A program made the position numbers and the translations under genes. This document shows positions 9,786-16,275 of a DNA stretch of 64,000 nucleotides, one piece after another. The notes beneath the pieces are model-generated. The model saw only the letters and a program-made list of their open reading frames with translations, was not told the origin of the DNA and made no database searches. Position 1 is the first letter of the stretch. Every line of letters begins with the position of its first letter. Origin of the DNA: Paenibacillus taichungensis (GTDB lineage: Bacteria; Bacillota; Bacilli; Paenibacillales; Paenibacillaceae); NCBI RefSeq assembly GCF_003287275.1, contig NZ_QEVW01000033.1, forward strand, positions 1 to 64,000, in the 5' to 3' direction.

Positions 9786-9840
9786 GATTGCTTGGTTGCT
9801 GATCCGTATGGCCGGAATGATCATGGAAGGGGGTGAGAAT

Positions 9841-9978
9841 ATGTTGGCTGTATACGTGGCTATGATTCATAAAGGCGTTATTTCAATTGATGATGTACCA
9901 ACTGCTGGTGGTAACCGTGACAAAGTAAAAGCGGCTCTCGAAGCTACTGGAATGGACCAAAACGGTAATATCTTGTAA
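9841..9978 (+). CDS. XkdX-position small phage protein
   Basis: A 45-residue protein. The frame is open further upstream, but a strong GGAAGGGGGTGAG site immediately before ATG 9841 decides the start. XkdX-like proteins of about 40-50 residues follow XkdW in PBSX, and this one has the comparable IHKGVISIDDVPTA element. A Rho-independent terminator follows directly, so it closes the tail operon. Confidence 0.6.
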   Translation: MLAVYVAMIHKGVISIDDVPTAGGNRDKVKAALEATGMDQNGNIL

Positions 9979-9980
9979 CA

Positions 9981-10010
9981 AGCGTTCCGAAATGGGAACG
10001 CTATTTTTAT
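9981..10010 (+). terminator. Rho-independent terminator of tail operon
   Basis: Perfect 8-bp stem AGCGTTCC / GGAACGCT with a short loop, followed by ATTTTTAT. It comes directly after the 45-residue gene. Confidence 0.75.
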
Positions 10011-10040
10011 GCCCTCTGATCAACTGGAGGGCATTTTTAA
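10010..10040 (+). terminator. Second hairpin with T tract
   Basis: TGCCCTC / GAGGGCA stem with a 10-base loop, then TTTTTAAA. It follows the first terminator at once. Its left arm (TTTATGCCCTCTG context) recurs at 10481, see findings. Confidence 0.65.
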
Positions 10041-10064
10041 ATCCAGTTGAAATGTGGTGAATTT

Positions 10065-10460
10065 ATGCCTTTACTTGATAGTTATTTATTAGACAATTAC
10101 TTGATTGATGGGTTTGACAAAGACGCGCCTCTTACTCTTTTGGCTTCTGGCAGTGCCGTTGCTTCAAGCAGTACGTCTCCGGTAGTGAGATTTGATACCC
10201 AGGCGGCCTGGGCATCTTCATACAACGTAACTGTTAACCAAAATTTTGGTACAATTCCCAAAATGATAATTTTCAAAAGATCAGGTCTTACCGAAAACAT
10301 ATTTCTTAGGGATGTTAAAAATTCACTTGGAAATTCCTTAGTTACAATCGGGAATGGTTCAACTGCTGTCACGACACCGGATTGGTATGTAAATAACTCG
10401 CAATTTCGTTTGCCAGTAAATACGCAAGGCCAGACTTACACTTGGGAAGCTTACGGTTGA
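10065..10460 (+). CDS. Small phage protein between terminators
   Basis: A 131-residue beta-rich protein. The N-terminus (LLDSYLLDNYLIDGFD) is followed by Ser/Thr/Val-rich strands and an aromatic C-terminus. The start is ATG 10065 with GGTGA five bases upstream; the longer TTG start at 10047 lies in the terminator and is unlikely. There is no signal peptide. It is enclosed by two terminators of similar sequence, so it seems to be a separate unit inserted between tail and lysis genes. Function unknown; tail or fibre decoration is possible. Confidence 0.6.
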   Translation: MPLLDSYLLDNYLIDGFDKDAPLTLLASGSAVASSSTSPVVRFDTQAAWASSYNVTVNQNFGTIPKMIIFKRSGLTENIFLRDVKNSLGNSLVTIGNGSTAVTTPDWYVNNSQFRLPVNTQGQTYTWEAYG

Positions 10461-10485
10461 TATAGTATGCAATAAATTGATTTAT

Positions 10486-10514
10486 GCCCTCTGGAGTGGT
10501 CAGGGGGATTTTTC
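10486..10514 (+). terminator. Rho-independent terminator
   Basis: CCCTCTG / CAGGGGG stem with a 7-base loop followed by ATTTTTC. It ends the 131-residue gene. Confidence 0.65.
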
Positions 10515-10542
10515 ATATTCAGATAGAGATGGGGGAAGAAGG

Positions 10543-10833
10543 GTGGACTTCACTATGTTTATAGCACTCCTGGGCGTGGTCAGCACGATTAGCGGCTTGG
10601 TAATCGGGTGGATCGGACGTACCAGGGCTTACAAGGACGAGGTTATCCAAGAAGCGACTCAAGATGCATCGTTACATACAGATGTGTCTTATATCAAACG
10701 TGGTATTGATGATTTGCGTGTAGATCTAAGGTTGCAGAATCAACAACTTGCAGGGGTAACTGAACGATTAACCCGAGTTGAAGAATCTTCAAAACAAGCT
10801 CACAAACGAATTGATAAAATTGAAGAAAGATAA
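10543..10833 (+). CDS. XhlA-like membrane protein with coiled coil
   Basis: About 97 residues: one N-terminal membrane segment (MFIALLGVVSTISGLVIGW) followed by a long charged heptad-rich helix ending in RVEESSKQAHKRIDKIEER. This is the reverse layout of PBSX XhlA (coiled coil then membrane segment), but size, place before the holin and coiled coil suggest a role in host lysis. GTG 10543 after GGGGG is preferred; ATG 10555 is an alternative. The longer TTG frame would start in the terminator and is rejected. Confidence 0.6.
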   Translation: MDFTMFIALLGVVSTISGLVIGWIGRTRAYKDEVIQEATQDASLHTDVSYIKRGIDDLRVDLRLQNQQLAGVTERLTRVEESSKQAHKRIDKIEER

Positions 10834-10845
10834 GGTGATCTTAAT

Positions 10846-11124
10846 ATGCAATGGGAAATTATTAACGGTTTGATCGATGCGAGATTAATTATTGTTTTGG
10901 CTGCATGTTGGGTCATCGGCTTTGTGTTGAAGAAAACACCACGGGTACCGGACTGGACAATCATTTTTTATGTATCCGCCTTTTCAATCGTCTTCGCTAT
11001 ATTGATGCTTGGTTTGAACGCTGAAAGTGTGATACAAGGCATCCTGACTGCAGCTGTTGCAGTATATGGCAATCAGTTCGTCAAGCAAAGCAAAAAGGGA
11101 GTTGACGAGGATGCAGCAGCGTAG
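10846..11124 (+). CDS. Holin (Hol44-like, holin superfamily V)
   Basis: A 92-residue protein with two to three membrane segments (about 13-30, 40-58, 65-80) and the C-terminal pattern IQGILTAAVAVYGNQFVKQSKK, which is characteristic of Hol44-type (PF16079) phage holins. Holins form the membrane holes that let the endolysin reach the wall. AAGGTGATC precedes ATG 10846. It overlaps the endolysin by 14 bases. Confidence 0.8.
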   Translation: MQWEIINGLIDARLIIVLAACWVIGFVLKKTPRVPDWTIIFYVSAFSIVFAILMLGLNAESVIQGILTAAVAVYGNQFVKQSKKGVDEDAAA

Positions 11125-12460
11125 AAATAGTAACGTTCAAGGAATCGATGTTTCCCGTTACCAGGGCAAAATTGATTGGCTGCAGGTGAAAGCGGACAAG
11201 CGGGAATTTGTGTTCATAAAAGCTACTGAAGGACAAACGTATACCGATCCGAATTTTACGGCCAACGTTAAGGGCGCGTTGTCGGCGGGGTTGCTTGTTG
11301 GCACGTATCATTTCTTGCGGGGCACGTCGGCAGAAGTGGCTAAAGCGGAAGCAGCACATTATGCAAAATCCCTCGAGGAGATTGGCGGGGCAAAATCCCT
11401 GCAGCTCCCGCCTGTGATGGACTATGAGAATAACCCGAGTGGGATCAGCAAAGCACAGATTAACATTGTAGCCAAAGCATTTCTGACGGAGCTGGAACGG
11501 CTGACAGGTGTCAAACCGATCATCTACACGGGCAACTCGTTCGCCACCTATTTTGATACGGGCCTATCCGGTTACGATCTCTGGATCGCACGTTACAGCA
11601 ACTCTCGTGTTCCAGACGACCAGCCTGCATGGAAGAACTGGACAATCTGGCAGTTTAGCGATGCAGGCAAGGTTCCAGGCATTACGGGCAACGTGGATCT
11701 GAATGAATTCAACGGTAGTCTATCAGATCTTAAGGCGAGATATGGAAAGGAGAAGGACATGAATAATCCTTTTGACGGGTACCGACTCACAAGTCCGTTC
11801 GGCATGCGGACACATCCGGTTTCAGGAGAGAAAAAGTTTCACAGGGGTGTGGATCTCGTTGTCACACCTGCAGACGGGCCAATCTATGCATTTGTGGCTG
11901 GCGAGGTGCTGCATGCCAAAATGGGCATTACTGGATCCGGCTTCGGTAATTACGGTATCGTTGTGGCCATCAAAGATGACAAGGGTTACTTGCATGTCTA
12001 TGCCCATCTTTCAGCTGCAGGCGTAAAAGTTGGCCAACAAGTCAAACGTGGGCAACTGATCGGCAAGCAGGGCAGTACCGGCATCAGCAGCGGGGCGCAT
12101 TTGCATTATGAAGTGCGTAAAGCTTGCACACCTCAGTTTGGTTATACGGCCACAGAAGCGGGCGTTGTGGAGCCGACACAATACTTAATCAACTACTATG
12201 GGCAAACGCCCGTTAAGGAGGACAAGCCAGTGACAACAAGGGATATTAACGTGCCGAGCAAGTGGGCAGAGGCAGCATGGGCAGAGGTAACGGCAAATGG
12301 TTACTATGATGGTACGCGTCCTGGTGCGTTGATTACACGCGAGGAATCGGCTATCGTAACGAACAGGCTAAGGAAAAATTTCCTGGCCTTGATTGCAGGA
12401 ACTAACGGGGATGTAAAAGAACTGGATTTACGACTGAAAAAGATTGAATCCGAATCCTAA
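11111..12460 (+). CDS. Endolysin: GH25 lysozyme plus M23 peptidase
   Basis: A 449-residue endolysin with two catalytic domains. Residues 8-200 are a GH25 muramidase: D13 in VQGIDVSRYQ and the D104-Y-E106 catalytic pair are present. Residues about 222-345 are an M23 zinc endopeptidase: H244 and D248 (FHRGVDL) and the HLH motif near 330 are intact. Residues about 388-430 (WAEAAWAEVTANGYYDGTR then TREESA) resemble the wall-associated SLH-like tail found in Bacillota endolysins. It should cut both sugar chains and cross-links. ATG 11111 is chosen for GGGAG upstream; the longer frame lies in the holin gene. Confidence 0.9.
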   Translation: MQQRRNSNVQGIDVSRYQGKIDWLQVKADKREFVFIKATEGQTYTDPNFTANVKGALSAGLLVGTYHFLRGTSAEVAKAEAAHYAKSLEEIGGAKSLQLPPVMDYENNPSGISKAQINIVAKAFLTELERLTGVKPIIYTGNSFATYFDTGLSGYDLWIARYSNSRVPDDQPAWKNWTIWQFSDAGKVPGITGNVDLNEFNGSLSDLKARYGKEKDMNNPFDGYRLTSPFGMRTHPVSGEKKFHRGVDLVVTPADGPIYAFVAGEVLHAKMGITGSGFGNYGIVVAIKDDKGYLHVYAHLSAAGVKVGQQVKRGQLIGKQGSTGISSGAHLHYEVRKACTPQFGYTATEAGVVEPTQYLINYYGQTPVKEDKPVTTRDINVPSKWAEAAWAEVTANGYYDGTRPGALITREESAIVTNRLRKNFLALIAGTNGDVKELDLRLKKIESES

Positions 12461-12499
12461 CGAATGTATATTATAGGAAATCCGATAGCATCGGTAAAT

Positions 12500-12528
12500 G
12501 CCCTGCCAGTGATGGTGGGGCTATTTTT
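12500..12528 (+). terminator. Terminator after endolysin
   Basis: GCCC-tg-CCA / TGG-tg-GGGC hairpin followed by TATTTTT. The next small frame starts only 12 bases later, so read-through or its own start is needed. Confidence 0.5.
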
Positions 12529-12539
12529 GGAGGTGCGAC

Positions 12540-12653
12540 TTGTCTAAAAAATTATTCAAAAATTATATATTACCTGCTCTACTGATCGTTGCCTTTTTTA
12601 CATACTGGCATCAGATAGGCGACGTTACATTTAATTTCCCAATCCCATGGTAA
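12540..12653 (+). CDS. 37-residue single-pass membrane peptide
   Basis: A TTG-started frame with an excellent GGAGGTG site 5 bases upstream. It encodes a basic start (MSKKLFKNY), one hydrophobic segment (ILPALLIVAFFTYW) and an aromatic tail ending in NFPIPW. A strong terminator follows. Function unknown; the site directly behind the endolysin suggests a lysis helper, a superinfection factor or a toxin-like peptide. Confidence 0.6.
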   Translation: MSKKLFKNYILPALLIVAFFTYWHQIGDVTFNFPIPW

Positions 12654-12656
12654 TAC

Positions 12657-12695
12657 AAAAAGGGACTGCTGGCAGAACGTTGGCAGTTCCTTTTA
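12657..12695 (+). terminator. Rho-independent terminator
   Basis: Long GC-containing hairpin (GGACTGC left arm, GGCAGTTCC right arm) between AAAA and TTTT runs. It ends the prophage late region. Confidence 0.7.
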
Positions 12696-12738
12696 TTTAT
12701 TTAATTGTTTATATATGTATATATTATATGGGAATCTA

Positions 12739-12767
12739 TTTACACGAAACTCTTTAAATGGTATATT
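12739..12767 (+). promoter_or_regulatory. SigA-type promoter
   Basis: TTTACA and TATATT separated by exactly 17 bases, about 30 bases before the secreted-protein gene at 12800. Confidence 0.65.
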
Positions 12768-12799
12768 GTGTATATAAAATGTGATTAGGAGGAAATAAA

Positions 12800-13300
12800 A
12801 TGAAAAAAATAGCAAGTAGCTTGGTTGCAGGTGCTCTTTTGCTGACACTTACAGCAGGAGCCGTATCAGCAGACTCTACCGTACATACTTTACCTACGGT
12901 TCCACCTGCTTCTTCAGCTGTAATCACACCATTTGGTGCTAACGCCCCGGGCAGCAGTGCCTCATCTCACGATTTAACGGCAAGTAACTATAACTACCAA
13001 GTTAGTGAAGTAGGAGCACAAGTTTATACCGATAAGTGGTTAACTGGATCAACTACAATGAGTGTTTCAGTAACGAATGTAAAAAATGTAGGTGAGACTC
13101 CGGGTAATCTTAATGGAGTAAATGTCGCAATTTTCAACTCAAGCAATAAACAGGTAGCTATTAAGAATATTGATCTTAGTAAATCAACTTCAGGTTCAGT
13201 TTCATTTTCAGGTTTGACCTCAAGCAGTAAATATTATGTAGAGTTCTCTGTTCCAAGAAGCGGACTTAAATTCTCTTTTAATGGTACTATATCGAAGTAA
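12800..13300 (+). CDS. Secreted beta-rich protein, unknown
   Basis: A 166-residue exported protein: signal peptide of about 24 residues ending in AVSADS, a short Ser/Pro-rich leader with VITPFGANAPG, then a beta-sandwich-like domain of about 105 residues with many Ser/Thr/Val. No Cys and no catalytic motif was seen. AGGAGG lies 7 bases before the ATG and the gene has its own promoter and terminator. Its layout resembles the product of 14987-15565. As cargo behind phage lysis genes it may change the lysogen's surface; this is inference. Confidence 0.75.
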   Translation: MKKIASSLVAGALLLTLTAGAVSADSTVHTLPTVPPASSAVITPFGANAPGSSASSHDLTASNYNYQVSEVGAQVYTDKWLTGSTTMSVSVTNVKNVGETPGNLNGVNVAIFNSSNKQVAIKNIDLSKSTSGSVSFSGLTSSSKYYVEFSVPRSGLKFSFNGTISK

Positions 13301-13324
13301 GGCACATTCCTTATAGTATAATAA

Positions 13325-13360
13325 AATGAGAGTCAGATTTTATGACTCTCATTTTTTATT
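13325..13360. terminator. Strong bidirectional-looking terminator
   Basis: Perfect 11-bp stem AATGAGAGTCA / TGACTCTCATT with a 7-base loop followed by TTTTTATT. Confidence 0.8.
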
Positions 13361-13396
13361 GTGTGAGTGGTAAAAATTTAAATCTAGAAAGTCGAG

Positions 13397-13903
13397 TTGA
13401 GAATTATTAAAAAATTTACTGTTACTATATTTGTTCTCTATCTTCTTTGTTTGATAAATTTTGTGACTATAAAATTCTTTGGGAGTTTCCAGGCAGTCCA
13501 GAAAAGAATTGATGATGTCCTTCTGCAAAGAGAATTGTATGATATATGGAACATTTCACTAGTACCTTTTCAGTCAATTAAAGCTTCAATTTATTCTTTC
13601 ATTCGTGATCCAAGTTTCGGGGTGGTTACTTTATTTTTAATTGGGAACATTTTGATATTTGTACCACTAGGTTTTTTACTACCTTTACTTTTAAAGAAAC
13701 CTTCGTACATTAGAACAATTCTAGTTTCATTGATCATTATTGTTAGTATTGAAACAATCCAATTTGTGACTTGTCTTGGTATTGCAGACGTAGACGACGT
13801 ACTCCTTAACATGTTAGGTAGTTCTATAGGATACGTTACGTTTGTTATAACTGAGAATTTGTTTGCTATAAGACAAAAGGTTTATAGCTCTAATAGTTTT
13901 TAA
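13397..13903 (+). CDS. VanZ-like membrane protein
   Basis: A 168-residue protein with four membrane segments (about 8-27, 75-98, 105-123, 133-152). The VanZ family pattern is visible: GNILIFVPLGFLLP, then an E in SIETIQ, and DVDDVLLNMLGSSIGY. VanZ proteins can lower sensitivity to teicoplanin and related glycopeptides, but most homologues have no shown role. Start TTG 13397 has only a weak ribosome site. It is transcribed alone between two terminators in a region of phage cargo. Confidence 0.75.
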   Translation: MRIIKKFTVTIFVLYLLCLINFVTIKFFGSFQAVQKRIDDVLLQRELYDIWNISLVPFQSIKASIYSFIRDPSFGVVTLFLIGNILIFVPLGFLLPLLLKKPSYIRTILVSLIIIVSIETIQFVTCLGIADVDDVLLNMLGSSIGYVTFVITENLFAIRQKVYSSNSF

Positions 13904-13907
13904 AGCA

Positions 13908-13940
13908 GCTCCAACATCTTATTTGTTGGAGCCTTTTTTG
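13908..13940 (+). terminator. Rho-independent terminator
   Basis: GCTCCAACA / TGTTGGAGC hairpin followed by CTTTTTTG, right after the VanZ-like stop. It also separates the convergent minus-strand peptide genes. Confidence 0.8.
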
Positions 13941-14117
13941 TTACACATATATTTTTATCAAGCATCGTGTCCGGCTCTTATTTGTCTGCAGCACAGCGGC
14001 AGCTTTGCGTCCCAGTAATCGCTTGAAGATCCGGACCGCTTGATAGTATTTATCTGCTCCAGTCACATAAATGTATGTGATGTCTCCTGCGCTATTATAC
14101 TTCCAAGGTAAAATCAT
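13941..14117 (-). CDS. Small basic protein, end of peptide operon
   Basis: A 58-residue frame starting MILPWKYNSAGDITYIYV. The C-terminal half is Lys/Arg-rich. It would be the third and last gene of a minus-strand operon of tiny genes. The ribosome site (AGAAAGG) is rather far from ATG 14117, and a TTG two codons earlier is possible. Function unknown; existence is supported by the operon layout more than by similarity. Confidence 0.45.
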   Translation of the reverse strand: MILPWKYNSAGDITYIYVTGADKYYQAVRIFKRLLGRKAAAVLQTNKSRTRCLIKIYV

Positions 14118-14136
14118 CCCCAATCCAACCTTTCTG

Positions 14137-14226
14137 TTATTTTCTGAAATTCAAGACCGACAGTATTAAAGCAATGACGGAGATGACGAGGCCACCTAAT
14201 GCAATGGTCCAAATTGCGAAATTCAT
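14137..14226 (-). CDS. 29-residue membrane peptide
   Basis: ATG 14226 with AGGAGGG about 7 bases upstream. The peptide MNFAIWTIALGGLVISVIAL continues with a short tail ending NFRK. One hydrophobic helix and a basic C-terminus are the hallmark of type I toxin peptides and of small membrane regulators; which of these applies cannot be told from sequence. Second gene of the minus-strand peptide operon. Confidence 0.55.
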   Translation of the reverse strand: MNFAIWTIALGGLVISVIALILSVLNFRK

Positions 14227-14313
14227 CCTAAGCCCTCCTAGTGGAAATTTAATTGCCGTTTATGATAAGATTGGGGTGAGCAGGCGCTGTATTAGCCGCC
14301 TACTCGGGAACTT

Positions 14314-14448
14314 TTAACGTTTGCGTGGTCCGCGGCGTTTGGTTCCTTTTTTCTTATTCTTGCTCTTAGCGGCACTTAGCATATTGACGATGGCTGTCGT
14401 CATGTTTGCGATCGCTGTTAGGAGCAAGACCCAATCTAACGTTTTCAT
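14314..14448 (-). CDS. 44-residue membrane peptide with basic tail
   Basis: ATG 14446-14448 (minus) with AAGGAGGTG about 9 bases upstream. Residues 4-26 form a hydrophobic helix (LDWVLLLTAIANMTTAIVNM). Residues 28-44 are extremely basic (KSKNKKKGTKRRGPRKR). It is the first gene of the peptide operon, expressed from a promoter that overlaps the operators of the divergent XRE repressor. The charged tail could bind RNA, DNA or lipid head groups; function unknown. Confidence 0.6.
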   Translation of the reverse strand: MKTLDWVLLLTAIANMTTAIVNMLSAAKSKNKKKGTKRRGPRKR

Positions 14449-14476
14449 TGCTGTTGTTCACCTCCTTACATATATA

Positions 14477-14543
14477 ATTATACAACGAATATCGTTGAAA
14501 GTAAACGAATATAGTTGAATTATGCATCGCAATATTATATATT
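14477..14543. promoter_or_regulatory. Divergent promoters with two operators
   Basis: Operator 1 is the perfect palindrome CAACGA-ATA-TCGTTG (14483-14497). Operator 2 is the near copy AACGA-ATA-TAGTTG (14504-14517), 20 bp further on. Minus promoter: -10 TATAAT (14482-14477) and TTTACT (14505-14500), 17-bp spacer filled by operator 1. Plus promoter: TTGAAT (14515-14520) and TATATT (14538-14543), 17-bp spacer, its -35 touching operator 2. This is a compact repressor switch. Confidence 0.7.
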
Positions 14544-14564
14544 TAATTTGAGGTGAGACTATAA

Positions 14565-14771
14565 ATGTTAAAGTTGAAGCTGGCTGAACTCATTGACGAA
14601 CGTGGCTTGAATACTCGGCAACTGAGTAAAATGACGGGCATTCGTTGGAATACGATTGCTGATATGGCCGAGAATAAATCGAAGGCTTGGTCACCGGATA
14701 ATCTTCATAAAATCATGATCGCACTTGAACTTGATCATATATCTCAGTTAATTGAATACGTAAAGGAGTAG
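14565..14771 (+). CDS. Cro/C1-type XRE repressor
   Basis: A 68-residue helix-turn-helix protein of the short Cro/CI (HTH_26-like) kind: LAELIDERGLNTRQLSKMTG forms helices 1-2 and IRWNTIADMAENKS the recognition part. It lacks any other domain. GAGGTGAG lies 8 bases before ATG. The two palindromes between it and the minus-strand peptide operon are the likely binding sites, so it probably represses that operon and its own gene. Confidence 0.85.
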   Translation: MLKLKLAELIDERGLNTRQLSKMTGIRWNTIADMAENKSKAWSPDNLHKIMIALELDHISQLIEYVKE

Positions 14772-14800
14772 CACGGATCATCCTGCTACTCCTTTTTTTC
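14763..14800 (+). terminator. Terminator of XRE gene
   Basis: AAGGAGTAGCA / TGCTACTCCTT stem followed by TTTTTT; the left arm includes the last codons of the repressor gene. Confidence 0.8.
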
Positions 14801-14986
14801 TTGTTTAATAGGTAAATTGTAGTGAATATTAAATTTTAATTCAGAAAAATATAATCATTTTTCTGTTAAATAATGTCGAATGCTAGGTGTTTATTGGTTT
14901 TATGTGTTATTGTATATATATGTAATTGGGATATTATTCAAATTATTTCATCTCATTTACATAAAACAATACGGAGGTTATTAATA

Positions 14987-15565
14987 ATGAAAAAAGCTCT
15001 AGCAGCATTCGCACTCACATCTGCACTAGTTATTCCAAGCGCATCTTTTGCATCAGCTGAAACCGTTATTCAACCAGTATCAAGTAACCAATCAGAAGTC
15101 ACAATTACTAATTTAGGTCAATCTGCAAATGACTCTTTGTTCGCTTCCCAGTCTCAAGCAGCAGTGATTAATAAAGGTAGCGATACATCTGTAATAACTC
15201 CAATGTCTACAGATGGTCAAAATATATACTACGAATTTAAAGATGTATCTTCCAACATCTGGTCTGACAGTAGTCTTCCTCTTCATAGATCTGGATCAAT
15301 TAGTTTAACTCTGGTACAATCTACTGGAAGCTGGTTGAATCCAGCGACTGTATCTTATCAGTTCGCAACCAAGGATGGATCTAAAAAATCTTCTGTTCTT
15401 CAAGTTGTGGGGAACGTTGATAGTAAGAATACGACACTGAATTTTAGTGACGTTCCAAAAGGAACAGCGAGCAATCCAGTTTTCTTGATTATTGTAAACA
15501 AAACTCCGAAGAACAGTGCCGGCAATACAATGCAAATCTATGGTAATGGGTACACAACTGGTTGA
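14987..15565 (+). CDS. Secreted beta-rich protein, unknown
   Basis: A 192-residue exported protein. The signal peptide ends near SASFASAE, followed by a leader of about 50 residues with TSVITPMSTDG, then a beta-sandwich-like domain with SGSISLTLVQSTGSW and a closing MQIYGNGYTTG. The longer upstream frame lacks a ribosome site; ATG 14987 has GGAGG 9 bases before. Signal, VITP-containing leader and beta domain match the layout of the protein at 12800. It is followed 27 bases later by another secreted protein, so the two form an operon. Confidence 0.75.
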   Translation: MKKALAAFALTSALVIPSASFASAETVIQPVSSNQSEVTITNLGQSANDSLFASQSQAAVINKGSDTSVITPMSTDGQNIYYEFKDVSSNIWSDSSLPLHRSGSISLTLVQSTGSWLNPATVSYQFATKDGSKKSSVLQVVGNVDSKNTTLNFSDVPKGTASNPVFLIIVNKTPKNSAGNTMQIYGNGYTTG

Positions 15566-15592
15566 TTTTTTTTAAAAGAAAGGAAGAATATT

Positions 15593-15922
15593 ATGCGGAA
15601 AAAAATTATAACTTCGATATTGGCTGCATCAGTAATTGGTGCAACTGCAATTGCTGGGACATCTTTGATTCAAGCATCTGGGGATAATGTTGCTGATTCG
15701 AAATACACTTCCAACGAAACTCTTCCAGCAAACTTAAAGTATGATTCTGACCATCCTGATGAAATTCATGTGAAGGATCATGGTGTCTTTGTAAAAGTTG
15801 ATTCAAATAAAATTGATTACAACAAAGAAGAAGTTGTTAATGACGTACAAAAAGTTACTGATGACACTAGTGTAATTGTTGCGTATGATGCAACATATAT
15901 TAAACAAAGTGACTGGAAATAA
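15593..15922 (+). CDS. Small secreted protein, unknown
   Basis: A 109-residue exported protein: signal peptide to about residue 30 (LAASVIGATAIAGTSLIQAS), then a polar domain of about 75 residues rich in Asp and Lys without Cys. AAAGGAAG precedes ATG. It is cotranscribed with the secreted beta protein upstream and closed by a strong terminator. No family recognised. Confidence 0.7.
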   Translation: MRKKIITSILAASVIGATAIAGTSLIQASGDNVADSKYTSNETLPANLKYDSDHPDEIHVKDHGVFVKVDSNKIDYNKEEVVNDVQKVTDDTSVIVAYDATYIKQSDWK

Positions 15923-15948
15923 CTTTAACATTAACGTATAAGTTCGGA

Positions 15949-15985
15949 AGCACAAGGAGAAGAAATCTCCTTGTGCTTTTTTTGT
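15949..15985 (+). terminator. Strong Rho-independent terminator
   Basis: Perfect 12-bp stem AGCACAAGGAGA / TCTCCTTGTGCT followed by seven T. Confidence 0.85.
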
Positions 15986-15996
15986 TTTTATTTCCA

Positions 15997-16050
15997 TTGA
16001 ATATCGAACGTACATTCGCATATAATAATGAAAAAGCAAACATACGTTCT
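15997..16050 (+). promoter_or_regulatory. SOS-type promoter with LexA-like boxes
   Basis: TTGAAT (15997-16002) and TATAAT (16021-16026), 18-bp spacer. The spacer contains CGAACGTACATTCG (16005-16018), one change from the Bacillus LexA/DinR box CGAAC-N4-GTTCG. A weaker second box, CAAACATACGTTCT, lies at 16037-16050. Placement between -35 and -10 is what a repressor site should have. Confidence 0.65.
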
Positions 16051-16069
16051 GTCTATCGGAGGGATGAAC

Positions 16070-16273
16070 ATGCCAGTTAAATACTTAGGTTGGTTGGTTG
16101 AGATTATTTATGAGGATCAAAGCGGCAAGATTACAAAGCGACGTATCCAGGTCAAGAGTATACGATCGGGAATGATTAAAGCTGATGATCTATTGTCGGG
16201 TCAGCCACGTACTTTCCGCGAATCAGGTTTACTGGCATGCTATCCGATCAGGACGACAGTACAGGGGGCTTAA
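16070..16273 (+). CDS. Short WYL-like domain protein
   Basis: A 67-residue protein. The series IIYEDQSGKITKRRIQVKSI then GMIKADDLLSGQPRTFRESG resembles the small beta barrel of WYL domains, which bind ligands and control DNA-damage and defence genes. ATG 16070 has GGAGGG 6 bases upstream; the longer frame would start in the promoter. First gene of a three-gene operon under LexA-like boxes. The WYL assignment is tentative. Confidence 0.6.
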   Translation: MPVKYLGWLVEIIYEDQSGKITKRRIQVKSIRSGMIKADDLLSGQPRTFRESGLLACYPIRTTVQGA

Positions 16274-16275
16274 TC

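Noticed and set aside
9766..9840. Upstream extension of the 45-residue phage gene
   Set aside because: The strong GGAAGGGGGTGAG site just before ATG 9841 places the start there; the extension overlaps the previous gene.
10477..10542. TTG-started extension of the coiled-coil membrane protein
   Set aside because: It would translate through a terminator hairpin and lacks a ribosome site.
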